Source of the DNA: Lepidurus packardi
Lineage: Eukaryota > Arthropoda > Branchiopoda > Notostraca > Triopsidae
Assembly (NCBI GenBank): GCA_023053545.1
Contig: JAKZAN010000003.1
Span: 281,501 to 345,500, forward strand
Reading direction: 5' to 3'
DNA length: 64,000 nt
The position numbers and the translations under genes are program-made. Position 1 is the first letter of the stretch. Each line of letters starts with the position of its first letter. This document shows, in pieces, positions 1-7,773 of the stretch. The notes below the pieces were generated by a model. That model had not been told where the DNA came from. It was given only the letters and a program-made list of their open reading frames with translations, and searched no databases.

Positions 1-1
1 A

Positions 2-1096
2 TACCCGAAAGCCGCTAATATTAACCTTACCACCGACCGCAAAGCTTTGAGCTATCTTAATAGTTATACTCTACATCGGAACAATCCTCGTCGCTTTCCA
101 CGTCGATATGTAATCACTTCTACGCTTCATGATCTTTGGCAGGCTGATTTGGTTGATGTACAACGCTGGAGTCGAATGAATAATGGAATGAACTTTCTTT
201 TTACTATTATTGATGTTCATAGTCGTTATCTCTGGGTCTATCCTATCTCCAACAAGACTGGACCTACTGTACTCGCAACCTTACAACAACATATTACAAA
301 CACAAGATTAATACCCAAACATTTCAACACGGATCAGGGTACAGAATTTCTCAATCACGCGTTCCAAAAATATCTTAAAGACGTAGGTGTCAAATTTTAT
401 CTAACTCGGACTCAAGAAACTAAAGCACCGATTGTGGAACGAGTCCATCGCACCCTCCTAGAGCGAATCTCGCGTTACATGACTCAACATCATACCGAAC
501 GTTTCATAGATGTGTTGCCACAATTAGTGGATAACTACAATCGGAGTTACCATCGAACCATTGGTCGGGCTCCTGTGGAAGTCACCGTGGAAAACCAAGA
601 TGAGGTAGCTCGACATATTCATAAGATGCGCAGTGCAGCTGTTAAAACTCGTCAGCCCACCTTCAGTGTAGGTGATTACGTACGGATTAAAAACGATACA
701 AAACCATTTTTTAATAAAGGCTATATTGTTCAAAACACATACGAGATATACAAGATTGAAACGGTGAATCTTACTCAACCTGTAACTTACAATTTAGTTG
801 ATCTCCAAAATGAAGATATTATTGGTCAATTTTACGGTATTGAATTAACCCATGTGGCGCCACCTAACTTTAAAGCTTTGTACCCCATCGAAAAAGTGCT
901 CAAACAACGTTGCAACTCGGTGGGTGAGACCGAGTACTATATAACATGGAAAGGTTGGCCAACCGAGTTCAATACTTGGGTAAACGCTCGAGAGTTAACA
1001 CCTTTCTGGCAAGACTTTGTCCGCACACGGAAGACTTTAAAACCTCCCGGCAATCTGTATTCGGGTCGCATGCGATCTAGTCGACAGTCACCATGA
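2..1096 (+). CDS. INT: Polinton integrase (DDE, rve family) with C-terminal chromodomain, 5' partial
   Basis: The frame is open to the left window edge, so the start lies outside. It encodes a retrovirus-like integrase that would insert element DNA into host chromosomes. The catalytic triad is visible: D in LWQADLVDVQ, D in FNTDQGTEF, and E in APIVERVHRTLL, with the usual spacing of an rve core. The C-terminal part (about 880-1005) reads as a chromodomain (YPIEKVLKQR ... YYITWKGWP ... NTWV), which in this family may direct insertion to marked chromatin. The stop overlaps the next start codon (ATGA at 1093-1096), so the next gene is tightly coupled. No internal stop or frameshift is seen. The upstream HHCC zinc-binding part is not fully visible here. 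Confidence 0.85.
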   Translation, partial: YPKAANINLTTDRKALSYLNSYTLHRNNPRRFPRRYVITSTLHDLWQADLVDVQRWSRMNNGMNFLFTIIDVHSRYLWVYPISNKTGPTVLATLQQHITNTRLIPKHFNTDQGTEFLNHAFQKYLKDVGVKFYLTRTQETKAPIVERVHRTLLERISRYMTQHHTERFIDVLPQLVDNYNRSYHRTIGRAPVEVTVENQDEVARHIHKMRSAAVKTRQPTFSVGDYVRIKNDTKPFFNKGYIVQNTYEIYKIETVNLTQPVTYNLVDLQNEDIIGQFYGIELTHVAPPNFKALYPIEKVLKQRCNSVGETEYYITWKGWPTEFNTWVNARELTPFWQDFVRTRKTLKPPGNLYSGRMRSSRQSP

Positions 1097-1962
1097 CCCA
1101 CAATGAAAAGTATATCACGTTACCTTCTAACTCATCCATGTCGCATTATCCTCATAATACTATGAGTAATTATCGAACTCTATTGTGCGAACCAATACAT
1201 GTCCCTGTAGATGAGTATGAGGTGGCTTTGGTGGAATTTCTATTTGTGAACAGTATGCATACTTTAAGCGAAGAAGAGAATTTTATGATTGCACACAGTG
1301 AAATCAAATCTAAAAAACAGACTGATGGTTTAACCAAAGAAGTAGTAGAAATTTCATCGAAGGAAGAGCTAACTAAAATCAATTTACACAATTTGGAAGT
1401 GTACGATTCTATAGATCGGTTGGTGAGCGATCTCAACAGTGGTCTTGACCGTATGTTTCCGACTCTATTGGATAAATCTCGGAGAGTCGAATTTGTTTAC
1501 CGTGACAAAAAGAAAACAGTGAGCTTGAAACTACCCCCGAGTTCCGATTTGGAAGCTTGCGAAATTATTTTACCGGCACGGGTTAAAGCTATCTTAGGGT
1601 TCATGGATCAGGACAAATTACGGGTGGTCAAAGGTCGTGGGGAATGTAATTCGAGTCTAACACCAGATCTGAAAAGTGGTGCTCACAATTTATACGTTTA
1701 TTGTGATATTATACAATCGAGTTTCGTGGGGGATACCAGCGCTCCTCTTTTACGCACCATCCCTCTTTCCACCGAAATGAGAGAGGGTGACCTAGTCTCA
1801 GTTAGTTTTAATCACAATTACTATATCCCCCTTAGTCGAGGTTACATTGATACAATTCACATCTATATTAAGACAGGTACTGGTCTACCTGTTTTATTCC
1901 AAGCTGGGACAGTGTCGGCTATACTACATCTACAACGAGTTCGCTCTCATGGCGCCTTTTAA
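1093..1962 (+). CDS. Penton-like minor capsid protein of a Polinton-type element
   Basis: A 289-residue protein starting at the ATG that overlaps the integrase stop. Its N-terminal segment (YITLPSNSSMSHYPHNTMSN, then EYEVALVEFLF) follows the pattern typical of the Polinton/adintovirus minor capsid family: a short leader, a TLPSN motif, and a strand ending in a phrase like WEVALVEI. Members of this family are predicted single jelly-roll proteins that form capsid vertices. The frame is intact and its stop overlaps the start of the basic protein by 14 nt. Assignment rests on motif resemblance and position next to core and major capsid genes. I cannot model the fold here. Confidence 0.65.
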   Translation: MTHNEKYITLPSNSSMSHYPHNTMSNYRTLLCEPIHVPVDEYEVALVEFLFVNSMHTLSEEENFMIAHSEIKSKKQTDGLTKEVVEISSKEELTKINLHNLEVYDSIDRLVSDLNSGLDRMFPTLLDKSRRVEFVYRDKKKTVSLKLPPSSDLEACEIILPARVKAILGFMDQDKLRVVKGRGECNSSLTPDLKSGAHNLYVYCDIIQSSFVGDTSAPLLRTIPLSTEMREGDLVSVSFNHNYYIPLSRGYIDTIHIYIKTGTGLPVLFQAGTVSAILHLQRVRSHGAF

Positions 1963-2512
1963 GGGATGTTTATCGGTTGAATGTTATATGAAGGCGTTAA
2001 ACCCACAACAGCGAGGTGGTGGAGGTGAAACTTTTTATCGAGGCAACCACCGTCAACGTGGTTATGGATTTTTCTCGCGCTACATAATACCAATTTTCCG
2101 TGGATTAGTAGCACCCTCGCTCAGACATCTAGTTAGAAACGTGGCTCGTGATGTCTCATCGGGTAAGAAATTGACAGACACCATGAAAACTCGAGGTATG
2201 GAAAGTTTACAACAAATGGGTCAAGAAATTTTGCAACGCAACACCAACGATGCAAAAGCTCAAGTTGGACAAGGGTTCATTCAATTCTTAAACAAAACTC
2301 CTCTTCAACGACAGCTCAGTATGTCTAGCACCACAGTTGTGAAAACACCTCGTCGTCGTCGTCGTCGTCCTCGTCGAAAATTAGCGGGTGCTGTGGCACC
2401 TTATCAAACAGGTAGCGGACGTAAACGTAAATCTTCAGCAGTCAAACGTAAAAAACCTTGTGTCAAGAAGCGCTCAATTAAACGAAAAACAGCCGCCGAT
2501 ATATTCGGTTAG
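1949..2512 (+). CDS. Small basic core-like (adenovirus pX/pVII-like) protein
   Basis: A 187-residue protein read from the ATG at 1949, overlapping the end of the minor capsid gene. Two parts stand out. The N-terminal half has a hydrophobic amphipathic segment (GYGFFSRYIIPIFRGLVAP) followed by a helix rich in R and K. The C-terminal third is extremely basic, with an uninterrupted arginine run (TPRRRRRRPRRK) and several KRK/KKR clusters. In Polinton-like elements a protein of this kind sits between penton and major capsid genes and is compared with adenovirus core proteins that bind and condense DNA and lyse membranes. That role is inferred, not shown. Its stop codon is immediately followed by the next ATG. 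Confidence 0.6.
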   Translation: MAPFKGCLSVECYMKALNPQQRGGGGETFYRGNHRQRGYGFFSRYIIPIFRGLVAPSLRHLVRNVARDVSSGKKLTDTMKTRGMESLQQMGQEILQRNTNDAKAQVGQGFIQFLNKTPLQRQLSMSSTTVVKTPRRRRRRPRRKLAGAVAPYQTGSGRKRKSSAVKRKKPCVKKRSIKRKTAADIFG

Positions 2513-3805
2513 ATGGATACCATCCGCGAGGGTAGCACACCTTTCATTTCAGACAAACTAGACTTGTTGAGTATTCCTCATACTGAAGCTGGTATTAGTC
2601 AATCTAAAGATTTTATTGTTCAAACTCGCGCGTCATCCAAAGACAATGTAGCTCCTATAGAATTTAATTTTTCCACCCACTCCAACCAATTTTTGGATCT
2701 GGAACGTCCCCAGCTTTACGCGCAAGTTAAAATTGTACGCAGCGACGGGGTTAATATTACAGATTCAGATTCTGTTTTTCCAGTCAACAATCTGCTTCAT
2801 TCGCTCTTTAGTCAAGTTGATCTGTATCTCAACGATACGCTTGTCACTTCTTCAGGGCAAAATTACGGTTACAAAAGTTTTTTAAATTGTTTGCTACGCC
2901 ATGGTGAAGAATATCATCGAAGTTTTGGTACTGCTGCTCTCTACATCAAAGATGAAAATGCTGACGTTATAGAAACCAGTAGTTCGTCTCTTTTGCGTAA
3001 AACTTTCACAGAAAAATCTAAATTAGTGGAACTTATGGGCGTCTTGAATGTGGATTTATTCCAATGTCCCAAACTGTTGCTGCCCGATGTAAGCTGCGTC
3101 TTACGGTTACATCGACAAGCTGATAGTTTCTTGATTAGCCACAATGCGTTACCTGCAACACAGACTTATTCCTACAAAGTTGTTATCGAAAAAGCTCAAA
3201 TGGTGTTGCGAGTTCATACTCTCAATTCTGAATATCGCTTAGGATTGGAGAAAATGTTGTTGGGGGGTAATGTAGCCAAATATCCTTTTCTTAAAACTGA
3301 CGTTCGCTCTTTTACCATACCTGCTGGCACCATGCAAAAAACTGTGGAAGATTCCTACCTGCGTCGCGTTCCTCGACGGATAGTTATCGGTTTCTTGCCT
3401 ACTAAAGCTTTCATGGGTGATTGGCTCAGCAATCCTTACCTGTTTCAACATCATAATGTATCTACCATAAGCGTGTCCCTCAACAATGAAGAAGTTCCTT
3501 TTCCAAGTATTCCTGTTGGTTCTGATGAATACCTGTTGGGTTATTACTCGCTTTTAGATTGTTACAATCTAGTGAACTCAGAGGTTGGACTATCATTTGA
3601 ACGTGAACTTTACCAACAGTACTATCGTCTTTACGGTTTTCAAATTATTCCCGTCACCGAAGGTTTTGGAATGTTGAAAGAGGGGAATTTGAAAATAGAT
3701 GTTCGCTTTTCTAAAGCAGTAGTCGATTCTTTAACTATGATTGTTTTTAGCGAAACAGATTCTTTGTTGCAAATTGATAGTGCTCGTCAAATTCTCGTTG
3801 AATGA
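2513..3805 (+). CDS. Major capsid protein, double jelly-roll type (F54H12.2-like family)
   Basis: A 430-residue intact protein whose ATG directly follows the stop of the basic protein. It shows the conserved core of the widespread transposon-derived family often annotated as F54H12.2-like: PIEFNFSTHSNQFLDLE, then LYAQVKIVRSDGVNI, then PVNNLLHSLFSQVDLYLN, followed by a YGYKSFLNCLLRHG segment. These proteins are regarded as the hexon-like double jelly-roll capsid subunits of Polintons/adintoviruses. Length and the downstream protease fit that role. No lesion was found, so the structural module may be young or under selection. Confidence 0.72.
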   Translation: MDTIREGSTPFISDKLDLLSIPHTEAGISQSKDFIVQTRASSKDNVAPIEFNFSTHSNQFLDLERPQLYAQVKIVRSDGVNITDSDSVFPVNNLLHSLFSQVDLYLNDTLVTSSGQNYGYKSFLNCLLRHGEEYHRSFGTAALYIKDENADVIETSSSSLLRKTFTEKSKLVELMGVLNVDLFQCPKLLLPDVSCVLRLHRQADSFLISHNALPATQTYSYKVVIEKAQMVLRVHTLNSEYRLGLEKMLLGGNVAKYPFLKTDVRSFTIPAGTMQKTVEDSYLRRVPRRIVIGFLPTKAFMGDWLSNPYLFQHHNVSTISVSLNNEEVPFPSIPVGSDEYLLGYYSLLDCYNLVNSEVGLSFERELYQQYYRLYGFQIIPVTEGFGMLKEGNLKIDVRFSKAVVDSLTMIVFSETDSLLQIDSARQILVE

Positions 3806-3913
3806 GTTGATTAGTTATGTTTTCATGGTTCAAATGTTTGTTGACAGTGAACCTTTGAATCATCAATACACACCAAACCTTTGAAGTGGATAAAAGTCTT
3901 GATTTATTTAGCT

Positions 3914-4474
3914 ATGAATACTAGCCAGCTTTATCATATCTTGCGTCATGACCCTGTTATTCAAAAACGTGGTTTTGAAACTTGGGTTATTCCTCGCGAC
4001 CATCTTACTCGTCTCAAGTCCAACTCTGGGAAACCTTTACTTGTTATTTGCAACACTCACCCTCATCAACATGAAGGTGTTCATTGGCTTTTAATTTATG
4101 TTCCGGCTATTGTCACCCCGCTGCAACCAGTTGAATTTTTCGATAGTTTAGGTCAAAGCATCCATAGCTACCATCCGGACTTTGCCACATGGTGTGGTTC
4201 GCACCTCTGGCAAAACCATCCTTTAACCCTTCAACATCCTACATCGCGCGCTTGTGGACAATGGTGTCTTTATGTGGCTTTACAGCGAGCTCGAAATCAT
4301 TCTTTGAAAAATATTCTAATTCCTTTTCGTTGCAATAGCGGTAAAACTCGACTTTTACAACAAGATCGCTGGGTTGAAAAGCAAATTCAACAAAGATATG
4401 GATTACAATTGAAACCCCTACGAATTGTGTGTACTGACCAAACCTGTCGAGCTTTGTATGATGATGATGAATAA
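3914..4474 (+). CDS. PRO: Adenovirus-type (Ulp1-fold) cysteine protease
   Basis: A 186-residue protein starting at the first ATG (MNTSQLYHIL) after a 108-base gap from the capsid gene. The catalytic H-D-Q-C order of adenain-like proteases is visible: H in EGVHWLLIYV, an acidic residue in PVEFFDSLGQ, and the nucleophile C with a preceding G in RACGQWCLYVAL. In the family this enzyme matures capsid and core proteins, so it fits the neighbouring genes. Length is close to that usual for adenain homologues (about 200 residues). The C-terminus is acidic (YDDDE). The frame is intact. A non-ATG extension upstream to 3881 is possible but less likely. Confidence 0.8.
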   Translation: MNTSQLYHILRHDPVIQKRGFETWVIPRDHLTRLKSNSGKPLLVICNTHPHQHEGVHWLLIYVPAIVTPLQPVEFFDSLGQSIHSYHPDFATWCGSHLWQNHPLTLQHPTSRACGQWCLYVALQRARNHSLKNILIPFRCNSGKTRLLQQDRWVEKQIQQRYGLQLKPLRIVCTDQTCRALYDDDE

Positions 4475-4572
4475 TACAAACAAATTTCAATACAAATAGT
4501 GTATTTCTGACAATGTCAAACAATACAGATGGTGTATCTCTATGTTATTAGAGACATTTGCATACCCCGTTA

Positions 4573-4869
4573 TTAAAAACGTGGACGAAGAGTGCGACCA
4601 TTGACAACAGCTTTTACTTTGGTTGACTTATGCTCTTCTATTTCAACATCAGAGTCTTCAACCATGGTGGGTTTATGCTTCTTGTCTTCAAACGTGGGTG
4701 TCGCCTCTTCTACTTCAGCGTCAGAATCTTCCATCATTTTGACGATCTTGCGCTTCTTGAATTCTTTTACTTTCGTATTGGAAGCGTTCATTTTGACAAT
4801 GGTACGTTTCTTGTCTTCTTTAATTGGCGGGCACACCTCTTCTATTTCAATATCAGAGTCTTCAGACTT
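4573..4869 (-). CDS. Hypothetical acidic/basic repeat protein, convergent to the protease gene
   Basis: Open minus-strand frame ending in GRTLRPRF. It consists of three imperfect repeats built from an acidic core (EDSDVEIEE, EDSDAEVEE, EDSDIEIEE) alternating with lysine-rich linkers (EDKKHKP, EFKKRKIVK, EDKKRTIVK). The first ATG is at 4791. The repeats extend upstream to about 4866, where the frame meets a stop just after an AG dinucleotide, so this could be a 3' exon. No function is recognised. Alternating charge suggests a disordered, possibly nuclear or chromatin-associated protein. It converges on the protease gene with about 98 bases between stop codons and belongs to the element by position only. 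Confidence 0.4.
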   Translation of the reverse strand, partial: KSEDSDIEIEEVCPPIKEDKKRTIVKMNASNTKVKEFKKRKIVKMMEDSDAEVEEATPTFEDKKHKPTMVEDSDVEIEEHKSTKVKAVVNGRTLRPRF

Positions 4870-5184
4870 TCAAAGTGACACGTTTGACAGTGCGCGCCAA
4901 TGAAAAACTATATGGCATTCTCGAATACTCAATAACAACCACAGCTTGATGGGGTGTCAAACACATGAGTGTGAGTTGACAAGCATCCTAGCCAGAGGGA
5001 TTGTGCAAACGCAAGAGTTGGTGAGTTGGTGTTATCAGTGTGTGTGCAACAGTTGATAGCCTGATGAGCATGATGGCACACTCTCCAAAAAATCTTACAG
5101 TGTAGTGAAACCACCAACCATTATTTTGAATGAATTTGTAATTGTATTTGTTGAAAGAAAATACATTTCGAAGGTTAAACTTAC
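4870..5184. other. Non-coding stretch between Polinton genes and repeat array
   Basis: No convincing gene. Near 4890-4920, read on the minus strand, there is a CCAAT-type box, a GGCGCGC motif and an AT-rich TATA-like run upstream of the minus-strand repeat ORF. This could be a promoter but is not supported further. Confidence 0.3.
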
Positions 5185-5543
5185 AAAAAGTGTCTTTAAC
5201 TTAAATGTCTATCTCCGAAAAAGTGTCATTAACTTTAATGTCTATTTTTGAAAAAGTGTCTTTACTTAAATGTGTGTGTATTTTGTGAAAAAAGTGTCTT
5301 TAACTTAAATGATGAATCTCGAAAAGTGTCTTTAACTTTAATGTCTATTCTCGAAAAAGTGTCCTTAACTTTAATGTTGATTCTGAAAAAGTGTCTTTAA
5401 CTTTAATGTCTATTCTCGAAAAAGTGTCCTTAACTTTAATGTCGAATCTAAAAAAGTGTCTTTAACTTTAATGGTAATCCTGAAAAAGTGTCTTTAACTT
5501 TAATGTCGAGTCCGAAAAAGTGTCTTTAACTTTAATGGCAATT
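5185..5543. repeat. Tandem array of ~11 units of ~32 bp with a constant core and variable tails
   Basis: About eleven head-to-tail units each begin with an A5-6 run, then the core GTGTCTTTAACTTTAATG, then a variable 8-12 base tail (for example TCTATTCTCG, TTGATTCTG, TCGAGTCCG). Unit length is mostly 31-34 bases. The later units are closest to consensus, while the first four are more divergent. It lies just beyond the Polinton-type genes and may be a subterminal repeat of that element or an independent minisatellite. Confidence 0.85.
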
Positions 5544-5689
5544 AAGTTTGTTTGCGGAGGACACTGTTGTCGACACGAGAGCTGCTCAATTGTGAGGACA
5601 GCGCCAACGTGAAAGTGGCGGAAACGCTAGAAACTAGGTGTTGTCAAACCATACTGCGCAGGCGTCAGGGCGGGGACTAGGGGAGAAAT

Positions 5690-5760
5690 GAAGGCATCCT
5701 ATTGGTGCAGCCATAAAAGGGGCGGGGCTTGGGAGAAATGGAGGCTTCCTATTGGTGCGG
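5690..5760 (+). promoter_or_regulatory. Putative RNA polymerase II promoter with duplicated inverted CCAAT boxes, GC box and TATA-like motif
   Basis: Two related blocks (CATCCTATTGGTGCAGC near 5694 and CTTCCTATTGGTGCGGC near 5745) each carry ATTGG, the reverse of CCAAT. Between them lie CATAAAAGG (TATA-like) and GGGGCGGGGC (GC box). The second block coincides with the left breakpoint of the 8.8-kb duplication. Transcription in the plus direction would enter the duplicated unit, and a strong donor-like GGGTAAGTTTTT follows at about 6000. No product is assigned. Confidence 0.35.
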
Positions 5761-7422
5761 CAGTAATGGAGGTGGCACTAATGGTGGTACCTATACTACT
5801 GAAAACCTCGAACAAAACCTCGAACCAAAAAACCTCGAACAAGACGTTGTCCACACATAGCAGCTTTACGTGGTTCAAGGTATTCCTGGCGATAATGCCA
5901 ACCGCGTATTCTCTTCCTGAGCAACGGAGCTCCGTTTGTGCTAATATTTCGTCTCGACAAATTTGTGAGCTGGTCCGATCATTTGGGCAGGTTCCTTGAA
6001 GGGTAAGTTTTTCCTTTGATAATATGGCTCCCAAAGGAGTTTTCTGTAGTGGAAATTTTTCAATTATTCGTAGGGTTTTCTCATTCAGCTTTGCTCTAGG
6101 CTTCCTTTCTTGAGTGTTCTTTCCTCGTTAGTTAATACGAAGGCATTCCTAAAGAAGATTATCCGTGCATCCATGCCGGTTTCTCCAGCTGCAGCACCGA
6201 AGATCAGCGTCATCATTATAGCTCATCCCTTAACCCTTGCCTTGCCTTTGAGCGCAGACCTAGCTGATCCCGCTGATCGTCTTTAGGTCCCTTTGGTTCG
6301 GATTCGCCCTTTCTTGTGATGAAGGTTGCCAGGAGGTTTGGTTGCGGCAAATCGCCGAAATATTTGCTGCAATTTAACCTTCTGGGGGGCAGAAAAGTTT
6401 CCATTGCTCCATTGTGCGTTAGGTCTCAGCGTATTAGGTCTTTAAATGGTAGCAACGGAGCTTTTCTGGGGTTCGGGGCGTGGTTTGTATGCATTTTGCA
6501 TCCCGAAGGAAGTTAGGCAGGCCAGGGTCGAGTTCGAGTGTGAGTTGAAGAAGTGGAGTAAGTTTTTATCTTATTTGTATTGAATACTAATAGTTTTATT
6601 TTTGAATTAAAAAAGGCTTTTCAACTGGATCCACTGCCGAAGATTATCTTCAGTTGAAGCCCTTGTGACGCTAAACTGCGTCCACATTATAAGAAGACAG
6701 ATTCTTGTGAGCTGCAGTTATCAGATTTATCCGTTTCATCTTTGGTCATCATTACGCATGTTAATTTCTTTTAATTTCTGTTAATTTCTTTGCATTGTGG
6801 GCCCGTGGAGTACCAGCAGGCAAGGGACGGTATTTCGTGTGGTGTTGAAGCGGCGGAGTAAGTTTTAAATTCTTGTTTTTTTAATTTTGTACTAACGATG
6901 TTTTTATTCATATACTCTATCATTGGATCTCCTGCGTTATTACTCAATATTATCTTCGATGACGTCTGTGCCTTTATGTCGTTAAATTCCGTCCATTAGA
7001 AGAAAACGAAGATTCTTGTGAACTGCAATCAAATTCACCAGTTTTTTCCTTGGCGTTCACTACTGGAGGTAAAATATTGTAATTTGAATTAACTATTTTT
7101 TTAAAAAAATTAATATTTGCTTGGTCCCAGGCTGTTATGGACTTCAGATGGAACTCCATATAGAAGTACGGTGGGCTGGTCCGCTCATTGACTATGATTT
7201 TTTGAAGCGTAGCTTGTTCCTTTGATAGTCCATCTTTACTCCGAGGAATTTCAGTAGGATTTTTTTTATTTGTTCAGTAATACTTTATTAAAATGTCATT
7301 GTTTTTTTCAAGGAGATTGCATAGTGAAAACAGGGTTGGCGGTTTCCAATGTGAGGGAAGCTAACCTCAGACAGCAGTAGTGGTATTTTTATTATGGCAG
7401 TGGCTAACCTTAGACTGCATAT
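5761..7422. other. Unassigned left part of duplicated unit
   Basis: About 1.7 kb with no convincing protein gene. It contains three GTAAGTTTT donor-like sites (about 6001, 6558, 6858), poly-T tracts and the diverged repeats. It could be intronic or UTR-like DNA of a gene driven from the putative promoter at 5690-5760. Confidence 0.4.
6505..7150. repeat. Diverged ~300-bp direct repeat pair inside the duplicated unit
   Basis: The stretch starting near 6505 and the stretch starting near 6805 share a clear pattern: GCAGGC(C/A)AGGG, GTTGAAG..G(T/C)GGAGTAAGTTTT, then TATCTTC, GAC(A/G)GATTCTTGTGA-type blocks at spacings of 300-311 bases. Each carries a donor-like GTAAGTTTT. A third relationship links about 5955-6070 with 7170-7270 (GCTGGTCCG(A/C)TCATT, CCTTTGATA). 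The region has thus grown by old internal duplications. The same pair recurs at about 15312-15957. Confidence 0.55.
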
Positions 7423-7540
7423 TGTAGCGAGAGGCCTCGCTCCTGCCTGAGGGTTGTTGTTATCGTTGGGGATAGGGGGTCTTTTGGACAAATACAGCAG
7501 TCGAAAACCTATAACCGAGTCGACAACTCACTCCGTCACA
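7423..7540 (+). repeat. 5' LTR of Gypsy family 1, copy 1
   Basis: Begins TGTAGCGAGAGGCC and ends CTCCGTCACA, so it has TG...CA ends. It matches 13176-13293 with two differences. It is unusually short for a Gypsy LTR and has no recognisable TATA box or polyadenylation signal. Confidence 0.92.
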
Positions 7541-7544
7541 AATT

Positions 7545-7561
7545 TGGTGTCAGAAGTGGGA
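7545..7561 (+). promoter_or_regulatory. Primer binding site, tRNA-Leu type
   Basis: TGGTGTCAGAAGTGGGA lies four bases after the 5' LTR. TGG pairs with a tRNA CCA end, and the following bases match the reverse complement of a leucine tRNA acceptor/T-arm. It would prime minus-strand DNA synthesis. The tRNA identity is from general knowledge of tRNA-Leu 3' ends. Confidence 0.7.
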
Positions 7562-7773
7562 CCTGAACTGGTGGACAGTAGCCGTGAGCTCATAAAGACC
7601 GTAGGAGTCCTGGGAATAGTGTGCTGTAGGGTTCCTTGAAAAAGCGTACGAAGCGGGTCTTGGAGAACCTTAAAATTGCTTTGGTGACAGGAACACAGTC
7701 CCACTTTACCCTGCATATTGTATCCGCCTCGTACCCGTAGTCCCAAAGAGGAAGCTAAATCCACCAGCTCCAA

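Larger units (their letters stand above)
1..5543 (+). mobile_element. Polinton/Maverick (adintovirus-like) element, 5' part outside window
   Basis: Five consecutive plus-strand genes encode a retroviral-type integrase with chromodomain, a penton-like minor capsid protein, a basic core-like protein, a double jelly-roll type major capsid protein and an adenovirus-type cysteine protease. This is the structural-gene set of Polinton/Maverick elements and the related adintoviruses. Genes overlap or abut, as in compact viral genomes. The protein-primed DNA polymerase B and packaging ATPase expected for the family are not in the window and would lie to the left. The right end is not defined: no terminal inverted repeat can be matched without the other end. 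The repeat array at 5185-5543 may be part of, or lie next to, the terminus. Confidence 0.75.

Noticed and set aside
4592-4903. Plus-strand frames opposite the acidic repeat ORF
   Set aside because: They are low-complexity reversals of the repeat and have no recognisable features.
5185-5543. Repeat-plus-variable-tail pattern resembling a CRISPR array
   Set aside because: The tails are only 8-12 bases and related to each other, no cas genes are present, and the context is eukaryotic. It is a minisatellite-like array.
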